From NCBI GenBank assembly GCA_031404455.1, contig JANNHP010000317.1, positions 1 through 9,510 of the forward strand: a DNA stretch of 9,510 nt, in the 5' to 3' direction. The translations under genes and the position numbers were made by a program. Source of the stretch: JANNHP01 sp031404455. GTDB taxonomy: Bacteria > Planctomycetota > JAJSAM01 > JAJVHW01. The notes under the pieces are model-generated. The model was not told the origin of the DNA. It did not search any database and saw only the letters and a list, made by a program, of their open reading frames with translations. Shown here piece by piece: positions 1-5,769 of the stretch. Positions within the stretch are counted from its first letter, which is position 1, and each line of letters begins with the position of its first letter.

Positions 1-130
1 GGCAGAGCGCTGCGATGCCCATGGGGATCTCGTACGAAACGACCTGCGCCACTTCGCGCATGGCGCCGATCAGCGACCACTTGTTGTTCGAGGCCCAGCC
101 GGCCATGAGCACGCCCATGACCTCGATCGC
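1..130 (-). repeat. Second, diverged copy of a nuoH segment (copy A)
   Basis: This stretch matches 391-520 at 119 of 130 positions without gaps, at an offset of exactly 390. The match stops sharply at 130: copy A runs into codons for LTEYSGM, copy B into codons for YVLSVGA. All 11 differences are synonymous in the NuoH frame, including a serine switch from AGT to TCG. Both copies were therefore shaped as functional nuoH. The true left end lies outside the window. Confidence 0.9.
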
Positions 131-958
131 ATGCCGGAGTATTCGGTGAGGAAGCCCGCGACCAGTTCCGATTCGCACTCGGGCAGGTCGAACGGCGCGC
201 GCTTCAGGTTCGCGAGCATGCAGATGTAGAAGATGACGAACGCGATGACGTTGAAGGGGAACGCGGTGAAGAGGTTCCAGCCGAGGAAGAGCTCGCCGCT
301 GATGCCCCTCGGGCTGCCAGCCCCAGATGTTCACGTGCTGCTGCGCCGTGATGATCGTCGAGAGCTTCAGCGACCCGACCACGAGCACCGGGCAGAGCGC
401 GGCGATGCCCATCGGGATCTCGTAACTGACGACCTGCGCCACCTCGCGCATCGCGCCGATGAGCGACCACTTGTTGTTCGAGGCCCATCCGGCCATCAGC
501 ACGCCCATGACCTCGATCGCGCCGACCGAGAGGACGTAGAACACGCCCACGTTCGGGTCGGCGGCGAAGAGGCTGCTTGCGAGCGGCAGCACGGCGAAGA
601 GGCCCAGCGATCCGGCGAATGTGATGAGCGGAGCGAGCAGGAACAGGAACCTGTCGCCGCCGGGCGGGACGAAGTCCTCCTTGCCGAGGAGCTTCACGCC
701 GTCGGCGACGGACTGCCCGAGTCCCCAGAGGTGGTGCTTGATCGGCCCGATCGAGATGCCGACGCGGTTCGGCCCGATGCGCGCCTGGATGCGGCCGGAG
801 ACGCGGCGTTCGGCCCAGACCCCGAGGAGTCCGACCGGCGTGACGATCGCGGCCAGGATCAGGATCGCCGGGATCAGTCCGAGGAGCAGCGCGAAGAGCA
901 CGTCGCCGAGGCCGCCGAGCTTCTCGAACGGGAGGTTGCGGAGCAGTTCCGCGATCAC
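1..958 (-). CDS. nuoH: NADH-quinone oxidoreductase subunit H, partial and disrupted
   Basis: Membrane subunit of respiratory complex I that helps form the quinone chamber and links the peripheral arm to the proton-pumping arm. The first 217 residues are clear NuoH. A first transmembrane stretch lies at about residues 20-43, then GRIQARIGPNRVG (55-67), GLGQSVADGVKLLGKED (79-95), and IEVMGVLMAGWASNN from about 146. The GTG start at 958 is chosen because GGGGAG lies 7 nt upstream and NuoH similarity begins just after it. After WGWQPEG an extra G in a run of four (plus-strand C at 305-308) shifts the frame. The shifted frame still spells NuoH: GELFLGWNLFTAFPF, then RAPFDLPECESELVAG and LTEYSGM, ending near 131. 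At 130 the sequence jumps to a second copy of the earlier AIEVMGVLMAGW segment, back in the original frame, and runs off the window. The reading frame therefore stays open but carries about 59 nonsense residues. As it stands the product would be broken. I think this is assembly or sequencing error rather than a true pseudogene. Confidence 0.85.
   Translation of the reverse strand, partial: MIAELLRNLPFEKLGGLGDVLFALLLGLIPAILILAAIVTPVGLLGVWAERRVSGRIQARIGPNRVGISIGPIKHHLWGLGQSVADGVKLLGKEDFVPPGGDRFLFLLAPLITFAGSLGLFAVLPLASSLFAADPNVGVFYVLSVGAIEVMGVLMAGWASNNKWSLIGAMREVAQVVSYEIPMGIAALCPVLVVGSLKLSTIITAQQHVNIWGWQPEGHQRRALPRLEPLHRVPLQRHRVRHLLHLHAREPEARAVRPARVRIGTGRGLPHRILRHAIEVMGVLMAGWASNNKWSLIGAMREVAQVVSYEIPMGIAALC
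305..308 (-). other. Single-base frameshift in nuoH (C run)
   Basis: On the coding strand the run reads GAGGGGCATC, where NuoH needs GAG GGC ATC. With one G removed, the frame reads on as PEGISGELFLGWNLF, which is the expected family sequence. The position in a short homopolymer points to an inserted base, either a sequencing error or a mutation. It is 3' of codon 217. Confidence 0.8.
391..520 (-). repeat. nuoH segment, in-place copy (copy B)
   Basis: This is the partner of 1-130. It sits in the correct order within nuoH, at about residues 147-189, between the YVLSVGA and VVGSLKLSTI codons. It is the copy in its normal context. Confidence 0.9.
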
Positions 959-971
959 GGGCGGCTCCCCA

Positions 972-1068
972 AGGTTTGTAGTACCGGCTTCAGCCGGGTC
1001 GTTGCCGGCGCGGTTCGCGGCGACACCGCGGAGGCGCGAGACCCGGCTGAAGCCGGGACTACGAACCT
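972..1068. repeat. Paired palindromic repeat (REP/BIME-like) between nuoD and nuoH
   Basis: Two 29-nt arms, 972-1000 and 1040-1068, are inverted copies of each other with two mismatches. Each arm contains its own palindrome, CCGGCTTCAGCCGG, flanked by a GTAGT-type end. The 39-nt centre can fold as well (CGCGGT with ACCGCG). Together they fill most of the nuoD-nuoH spacer and lie just upstream of the nuoH ribosome site. The layout resembles REP pairs (BIMEs) or a small non-autonomous element. The RNA could act as an mRNA stabiliser or attenuator inside the operon. That role is inferred. Confidence 0.75.
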
Positions 1069-1082
1069 ACGGCAGGGGCCGT

Positions 1083-2309
1083 TCACCGGTCCACCTCACC
1101 CAGCACGATGTCGATCGACCCGATGATCGCCACGAGGTCGGCGATGAGGTACCCGCGGCTGATCTCGGGCAGCACGGCGATGTTCACGAACGACGGTCCG
1201 CGGATCTTCATGCGGTACGGGCCCTTGCCGCCGTCGCTCACGATGTAGAACGCGAGTTCGCCGCGCGGGTTCTCGCTGCGGACGTACACCTCGGCGCCCT
1301 TCGGTGCCGAGATGAACTTCGGCATCCCGGGCGTGTACGGGTGGTGCGGCGACGACGGGTAGCCCGCCGGGTCGGCCTTCGGCAGAGAGTCGATGGCCTG
1401 CCGCGCGATCGAGATCGACTGCGTCATCTCGAGGGCGCGGATGTAGTGGCGGTTCCAGCAGTCGCCGAGCGTGCCGTGACGGCCGTCGGCGACGGGGACC
1501 TCCCACTTGTACTTGTGGTACCAGCCGTACGGATCGTCGCGGCGCACGTCCCAGTCGATGCCGCAGGCACGCAGCGCCGGGCCGGTGATTCCGTAGCGCA
1601 GCGCGACGTCCTTCGACATCACGCCGACGCCCATCGTGCGCTCCTGGAACACCTTGTTCCACGTGAGCAGCGTGTTGTATTCGTCCATCTTCCGCTCGAC
1701 GCGGTCGAGGAACTCGAGGCACTGCTGAATCCACACGTCGTCCAGGTCGCGCGCGACGCCGCCGACTCGGATGAAGTGGTAGAGCATGCGGCCGCCGGAG
1801 ATCGCCTCGAAGAGCGAGTTCGCCTCTTCGCGCTCGCGGAAGCAGTAGAGGAAGGGCGTGATCGCGCCGACGTCGAGGCCGTACGTGCCGACCGACATGA
1901 GGTGGCTGGAGACGCGGCCGACCTCGGACATGATCACGCGGATCGCCTCGATGCGGTCGCCGAGCTTCAGCCCGCAGAGTTTCTCGACGGCGCGGGCGTA
2001 GCACTCTTCGTTGTTCATCGCCGCGAGGTAATCGAGGCGGTCCGTGTAGGGCATGAACTGGAAGTACTGGTTGCCCTCCGCGATCTTCTCCTTGCAGCGG
2101 TGGATGTTCCCGACCATCGGCTCGCAGTCGAGCACGGTCTCGCCGTCGGTCTTCACGGCGACGCGCAGCACGCCGTGCGTGGCCGGGTGCTGCGGGCCCA
2201 TGTTGACGACCATCTCCTCCGAGCGCACGTCGCGCGACGGGTTCGACCAGTCGTCGGAGACCGGGGGCTTGCCGCGGCCATTCACGGATTGCGTCGTGGA
2301 GTCCGTCAT
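1083..2309 (-). CDS. nuoD: NADH-quinone oxidoreductase subunit D
   Basis: The 49-kDa-type subunit of complex I, in the peripheral arm, which forms the quinone pocket together with NuoB. The protein is 408 residues, normal for a stand-alone NuoD. The N-terminal loop NMGPQHPATHGVLR (residues 36-49) is the family signature. The DRLDY motif follows, and its tyrosine (residue 94) corresponds to the quinone head-group tyrosine known in other complexes. EPMVGNIHR is at 63-71 and the C-terminus ends in IVLGEVDR, as is usual. The ATG at 2309 overlaps the nuoC TGA in an ATGA, which implies translational coupling. The frame stays open upstream to 2603, but that extension is arginine/proline-rich antisense-like sequence over nuoC and has no NuoD similarity. 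NuoC and NuoD are separate proteins here, not fused as in Escherichia coli. Confidence 0.97.
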   Translation of the reverse strand: MTDSTTQSVNGRGKPPVSDDWSNPSRDVRSEEMVVNMGPQHPATHGVLRVAVKTDGETVLDCEPMVGNIHRCKEKIAEGNQYFQFMPYTDRLDYLAAMNNEECYARAVEKLCGLKLGDRIEAIRVIMSEVGRVSSHLMSVGTYGLDVGAITPFLYCFREREEANSLFEAISGGRMLYHFIRVGGVARDLDDVWIQQCLEFLDRVERKMDEYNTLLTWNKVFQERTMGVGVMSKDVALRYGITGPALRACGIDWDVRRDDPYGWYHKYKWEVPVADGRHGTLGDCWNRHYIRALEMTQSISIARQAIDSLPKADPAGYPSSPHHPYTPGMPKFISAPKGAEVYVRSENPRGELAFYIVSDGGKGPYRMKIRGPSFVNIAVLPEISRGYLIADLVAIIGSIDIVLGEVDR

Positions 2310-2908
2310 GCGCGTCCCCTCACGCGCTCCACGATCTCGCCGCCGAGCGGATTCGCGTGCGGGTCGCCGCCCTTCCTCTGCACCTTCTTCACCAGTTCTT
2401 CGGCGCGAAGGTTCTCCTCCGCGGTGCGGATGGCGGCGATGCCGGGGATGCCGTGGTACTCGAGCGGGTTGCCCTCGTCCTTGCGCAGCGGATGGCCCTG
2501 CCAGTCCTCGGGGAGGAGGATGCGGCGGAGGTTCGGGTGGCCGGGGAACTTCACGCCCATCAGGTCCCACGTCTCGCGCTCGTGCCAGTCCGCCGCGGGC
2601 CACACCGGCGTGACCGACGGGCAGGTCGCGTCGTCGCGCGACGGCGTCTTCACCTTGAGGCAGAGGGAGTGCTTCTTCCGGATCGAGAACAGGTGGACGA
2701 CGACGTCGAACCAGTCGATCCAGTCCACTGCCGTCAGGTCGTGGAGCTGCTCGAACGCGGTGCGCTCGTCGTCGCGGAGGAACTCGCAGGCGGCGACGTA
2801 GACGTCGGGCGCGAGCCGCACATGACTGTGCCGGTCGGTCTCGACCACCTCGAGGACCTTGTCTTGGAAGCGCTCCTTCAGGAGCGCGGCGATCTCTTGG
2901 GTCGTCAT
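2306..2908 (-). CDS. nuoC: NADH-quinone oxidoreductase subunit C
   Basis: The 30-kDa-type structural subunit of the complex I peripheral arm, which packs against NuoD. It is 200 residues, the usual length for an unfused NuoC. The diagnostic block WHERETWDLMGVKFPGHPN, followed by LRRILLPEDWQGHPLRKDE, spans residues 108-145 and is the Pfam Complex1_30kDa signature. An alpha/beta N-terminal region holds LTAVDW (58-63). The start ATG at 2908 has AGAGG just upstream, overlapping the stop of nuoB 4 nt away. The stop overlaps the nuoD start by 4 nt. Confidence 0.97.
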   Translation of the reverse strand: MTTQEIAALLKERFQDKVLEVVETDRHSHVRLAPDVYVAACEFLRDDERTAFEQLHDLTAVDWIDWFDVVVHLFSIRKKHSLCLKVKTPSRDDATCPSVTPVWPAADWHERETWDLMGVKFPGHPNLRRILLPEDWQGHPLRKDEGNPLEYHGIPGIAAIRTAEENLRAEELVKKVQRKGGDPHANPLGGEIVERVRGRA

Positions 2909-2912
2909 CGCG

Positions 2913-3944
2913 CTACCTCTGGTGCGGGGGGATGTACGGCACGGGCGGTCCGAACGGCTTCTCGGTCGTGGACTTCACGGTCGGGGGCTTCGGTCCGGTC
3001 GGCTTCTTCGCGGTCGACTCGGCGGCGGCGCTCCCGGCGGCGCCCTCGGCGGCGGCGGTCGCCGCGGCGGCGGCTTTGGTGGCGTCCTTCGTGACGGCCT
3101 CGGGCGCCGCGACGTCCGGCGATGTCGCCGAAGGCTTCACGTACGGCTTCGGCGGCGACGGCGCCTTCGGCGCACCGGACGCGGGCATCGACGGCAGCTT
3201 CACCCCGACGGGGAGCGGCGGGCTCGGCGGCTTCGGGGCGCCCGGGGCGGTCAGCGTGGGCGGCTTCGCGGGCATCGCGACCGACACCTTCGGGGCGGCC
3301 GGACTCGCTCCGGCGGCGGGCGCGGCCGGCGGCGGCGAGTTCTTGCCCGGCGCCATCCCGTTCATCAGGTCCATCTGGCCCTTGCGGACGGCGTCGGCGA
3401 TCGAGGCCTGCTGCTCGATCGAGCCGCGACGCTTGATCAACTCCTGCAGCTTCATCAGCGCGTCGATCAGCGCCTCGGGACGCGGCGGGCATCCGGGGAT
3501 GTGGATGTCGACCGGGACGACGAGGTCGACGCCCTGCACGACGTGGTAGCCGTACTTCGAGTACGGCCCGCCGCCGACGGTGCAGGCGCCCATCGCGATG
3601 ACCCACTTCGGCGCCGCCATCTGCTCGTAGAGGCGCTTCACACGGTGCGCCATCTTGTAGGTGACGGTGCCCGCCGTGATCATGAGGTCGGCCTGCCGGG
3701 GCGTGGCGCGGAAGGCGCCCGATCCGAGGCGGTCGACGTCGTAGCGGGTGCCGGCGAACGCCATCATCTCGATGGCGCAGCACGCGAGCCCGAACGTCAT
3801 CGGCCAGACGGCGTTGCCGCGCCCCCAGGCGATGAGGTCCCGCGCGCCGGCGATCGTGGTCAGGATGGCGGCGTCGTCGTCGGGAGCCCCGCCGGGCCCC
3901 GGCCGCATCATGTTCCAGTCGGCTGCGCGGTAGATCTCGGTCAT
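2913..3944 (-). CDS. nuoB: NADH-quinone oxidoreductase subunit B with long Pro/Ala-rich C-terminal tail
   Basis: Carries the terminal iron-sulfur cluster N2, which passes electrons to quinone. The conserved domain covers about residues 27-175 and has the four cluster cysteines: C55 and C56 in FGLACCAIEMM, C121 in GACTVGGGPYSKYG and C152 in HIPGCPPRPEAL. Usual family length is about 160-220 residues, but this protein has 343. The extra 145 or so residues from about 198 are low-complexity Pro, Ala, Lys and Ser with PKPP, SPPKP and poly-Ala runs. They include a near-duplicate pair, GAPKPPSPPLPVGVKLP (235-251) and GAPKAPSPPKPYVKP (257-271). The tail is in frame right up to the nuoC ribosome site. 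It keeps the strong GC codon bias of the gene, so it looks genuinely translated. It is probably disordered; its function is unknown. The ATG at 3944 overlaps the nuoA stop (ATGA). Confidence 0.96.
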   Translation of the reverse strand: MTEIYRAADWNMMRPGPGGAPDDDAAILTTIAGARDLIAWGRGNAVWPMTFGLACCAIEMMAFAGTRYDVDRLGSGAFRATPRQADLMITAGTVTYKMAHRVKRLYEQMAAPKWVIAMGACTVGGGPYSKYGYHVVQGVDLVVPVDIHIPGCPPRPEALIDALMKLQELIKRRGSIEQQASIADAVRKGQMDLMNGMAPGKNSPPPAAPAAGASPAAPKVSVAMPAKPPTLTAPGAPKPPSPPLPVGVKLPSMPASGAPKAPSPPKPYVKPSATSPDVAAPEAVTKDATKAAAAATAAAEGAAGSAAAESTAKKPTGPKPPTVKSTTEKPFGPPVPYIPPHQR

Positions 3945-4456
3945 CGGGCGTGAGTCCCGGTGGGCGTCCCGGCGCCGACCTTCTCGGCCCGCTCGGCCGG
4001 ATTCGCGGCATCCGAGCCTACGAGGCGTCCGCCGGGAGCCTTGTGCCCGTGGATCGGGATCCAGTCGATGTCGCCCTTGCGCCAGACGTAGGCGAGGCCC
4101 GCGGCGAGCACCGCCACGAAGACGGCGCCCTCGGCGAGCGCCAGCCAGCCCAGTTCGTGCAGCACGGCGGCCCACGGGAAGAGGAAGAGCACCTCGACGT
4201 CGAAGATCACGAAGACGAGGGCGAGCACGTAGAAGCGGATGTCGAAGCGGACGAACGCGGAGCCGAACGTCGGCTCGCCGCACTCGTAGGGCGTCGACTT
4301 GGCCTCGGTGTACTTGGTCTTGGACCGGATCAGGCGCCCGATGGCGACCATGTTCAGGATCACGAACACGGCCCCGAAGACGATGAACACCAGGATCGTG
4401 AGGAAGTCCTGGTGCAGCGCTTCGCCGGTGCCCAAAACGAGGGGTACGCTGCCCAC
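3941..4456 (-). CDS. nuoA: NADH-quinone oxidoreductase subunit A
   Basis: Small membrane subunit of complex I at the junction of the two arms, and first gene of the operon. Three hydrophobic segments are visible, at about residues 19-44, 73-96 and 105-125 counted from GTG 4456. The family hallmarks TPYECGEPTFGSAFVRFDIRF and FVIFDVEVLFLFPWA are present. A polar tail of about 45 residues after WRKGD is longer than usual. The frame is open to an ATG at 4528. I prefer GTG 4456 for three reasons: GGAGG lies 10 nt upstream, the extra 24 residues (RPPGYDRLFRLGGTGQ and flanks) are not NuoA-like, and the ATG would leave only 14 nt to the divergent gene, too little for promoters. From 4456 the product is 171 residues, from 4528 it is 195. 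Confidence 0.93.
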   Translation of the reverse strand: MGSVPLVLGTGEALHQDFLTILVFIVFGAVFVILNMVAIGRLIRSKTKYTEAKSTPYECGEPTFGSAFVRFDIRFYVLALVFVIFDVEVLFLFPWAAVLHELGWLALAEGAVFVAVLAAGLAYVWRKGDIDWIPIHGHKAPGGRLVGSDAANPAERAEKVGAGTPTGTHAR

Positions 4457-4486
4457 TTGGCCGGTGCCTCCGAGACGAAAAAGGCG

Positions 4487-4515
4487 ATCATAGCCAGGGG
4501 GCCGGACGACGGCCC
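4487..4515 (-). promoter_or_regulatory. Possible nuo operon promoter (-10 only)
   Basis: On the minus strand TATGAT (4492-4487) matches five of six bases of a sigma-70 -10 box. It lies about 30 nt upstream of the preferred nuoA GTG and its GGAGG. No good -35 box lies at 16-18 nt spacing (the bases there are GGGCCG), so this is only a candidate. Confidence 0.25.
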
Positions 4516-4542
4516 GAAGAAACATCAATCCGAGGGCGCTCC

Positions 4543-5715
4543 ATGAGGCTGTGCTACTGCACGAACGTCGCCCCGGTGGAAACCGCGGACGCTCTCGTCG
4601 CCGGGCTCGCCGGATTCTGGGCCGACGTCCGCCGCCGCGCGGCCCCGGGCGGGACCCTCGGACTCGGTCTCTGGCTCCCCGACGGCGCCGCCCGGACGAT
4701 CGCGAGCGACGCGGGCCGGATGCGCGCCGTCCGGGACGCTCTCGCCGCCGCCGGACTCGAACTGACGACCGTCAACGCGTTCCCGATGCGCGCCTTCCAC
4801 GCTCCCGTCGTCAAGGAGGCGGTCTACCGCCCGGACTGGACCGAACCGGAGCGGTTCGCCTACACGTGCAACGTGGCGCGAGCCGTGGCGGGAATCGTCC
4901 CGCCGGGGTCCGACGTCACCCTCTCGACGCTGCCGCTCGGATGGCCGAAGCTCGCGATGCCCGACCAGTTCCGGGCTGCGGCGCTCCTCTTCGCGACCGT
5001 GCTCGAACTGCACCGCCTGCGCGATCTGACGGGCACGACGATCCGTCTGGCACTCGAGCCCGAGCCCTCTTGCGCGCTCGAGACCGTCGCCGAAGCGATC
5101 GAGTTCTTCGGCGTCGCCATCCGCCCGTTCGCCCGAAACCTCCAGGCAGGGGGTCTGACCCTTTCGGCGGCGATCGAGGCTGCGCGGCGGCATCTCGGGG
5201 TGTGCCTCGACCTCTGCCACCTGGCCGTCGGGCACGAGGACCCGGTGACGGCGCTCGCCCGGCTCGAGGCGGCGGGCGTCCCCGTCTTCAAAGTGCAGGT
5301 GTCGGCGGCGGTCGAGGTGCCGGACCCGGCGGACCCGGTGCAGCGCGCCGCGCTGGCGCGATTCACCGAGCCGCGATGGCTCCACCAGGTCGGGGCACCC
5401 GGCGGGAGAGTCGTCGTGGATCTGCCCCAGGCGATGACGGACGCGTCGCTCGCCGAGGCGAAACCGTGGCGCGTTCACTTCCACGTGCCGCTCCATCTCG
5501 CCGAGGTCGGCGGCCTCCCGACGACGCGCCCCGACGTCGAACGCTTCCTCCTCCACGCCGCGACGCTCGACGACCCGCCCGTCCTCGAACTCGAGACATA
5601 CACGTGGAGCGTCGTCCCCGGCGCGGACGCCGACCTCGCCGCGAACATCGCGGCGGAGATCGCGTGGGTACGGGGGGTGCTCGACCCCGGGGACCCGGGG
5701 AGACTGTCAACTTGA
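4543..5715 (+). CDS. eboE: EboE-like metabolite traffic protein (xylose-isomerase-like TIM barrel)
   Basis: Recognised as EboE from its characteristic blocks: YCTNVAPVET (5-14), LGLGLWLP (39-46), NAFPMRAFHAPVVKEAVYRP (78-97) with DWTEPER, STLPLGW (128-134), LALEPEPSC (169-177), CLDLCHLAV (221-229) and HFHVPLHL (312-319). The length of 390 residues suits the family. The fold should be a sugar-phosphate-isomerase-like TIM barrel. Candidate metal ligands are E172, D223 or H226, H313 or H315, and E349 or E351; these are inferred from the superfamily. In cyanobacteria the ebo genes help move a scytonemin precursor across the inner membrane, and the exact reaction of EboE is unknown. No eboA, B, C, D or F is visible next to it here. 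It starts 86 nt from the preferred nuoA start and is divergent from nuoA. GAGGG precedes the ATG by about 7 nt. It ends within a hairpin. Confidence 0.85.
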   Translation: MRLCYCTNVAPVETADALVAGLAGFWADVRRRAAPGGTLGLGLWLPDGAARTIASDAGRMRAVRDALAAAGLELTTVNAFPMRAFHAPVVKEAVYRPDWTEPERFAYTCNVARAVAGIVPPGSDVTLSTLPLGWPKLAMPDQFRAAALLFATVLELHRLRDLTGTTIRLALEPEPSCALETVAEAIEFFGVAIRPFARNLQAGGLTLSAAIEAARRHLGVCLDLCHLAVGHEDPVTALARLEAAGVPVFKVQVSAAVEVPDPADPVQRAALARFTEPRWLHQVGAPGGRVVVDLPQAMTDASLAEAKPWRVHFHVPLHLAEVGGLPTTRPDVERFLLHAATLDDPPVLELETYTWSVVPGADADLAANIAAEIAWVRGVLDPGDPGRLST

Positions 5716-5726
5716 GCAGTCTCCCC
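5697..5726. terminator. Stem-loop around the eboE stop codon
   Basis: GGGGAGACTG (5697-5706) pairs perfectly with CAGTCTCCCC (5717-5726) across a 10-nt loop that contains the TGA stop. The left arm is inside the last codons of eboE. No U-run follows on either strand, so it is not a classical intrinsic terminator. Its position between convergent genes suggests a shared bidirectional terminator or mRNA 3'-end stabiliser. Confidence 0.6.
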
Positions 5727-5769
5727 TCTGCAAACAGTCTCCCCTCTCCACCTCCCGGCTCCCCTCTGC
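5717..5769. repeat. Short direct repeats CAGTCTCCCCTCT / CTCCCCTCTGC
   Basis: CAGTCTCCCCTCT occurs at 5717-5729 and again, identical, at 5735-5747, an 18-nt period. A shorter copy, CTCCCCTCTGC, occurs at 5759-5769, next to the stop of the minus-strand gene. The first two copies can each pair with the GGGGAGACTG arm, giving alternative hairpins. The repeats fill almost all of the 54-nt gap between the convergent genes. Confidence 0.65.

Noticed and set aside
233..1126. A 297-codon plus-strand open frame
   Set aside because: It is antisense to nuoH and includes the palindromic repeat. Its composition is typical of a shadow frame.
2310..2603. A 98-residue N-terminal extension of NuoD
   Set aside because: It reads through nuoC in another frame and is Arg/Pro-rich. 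The ATGA overlap and family similarity both place the start at 2309.
621..2801. A 726-codon plus-strand open frame
   Set aside because: It lies wholly antisense to nuoC, nuoD and nuoH. It is rich in His, Arg, Asp and Val from GC-biased codons read backwards and resembles no protein family.
4525..5556. A 343-codon minus-strand open frame antisense to eboE
   Set aside because: Charged, Arg/Glu-rich shadow sequence. The plus strand carries the conserved EboE motifs.
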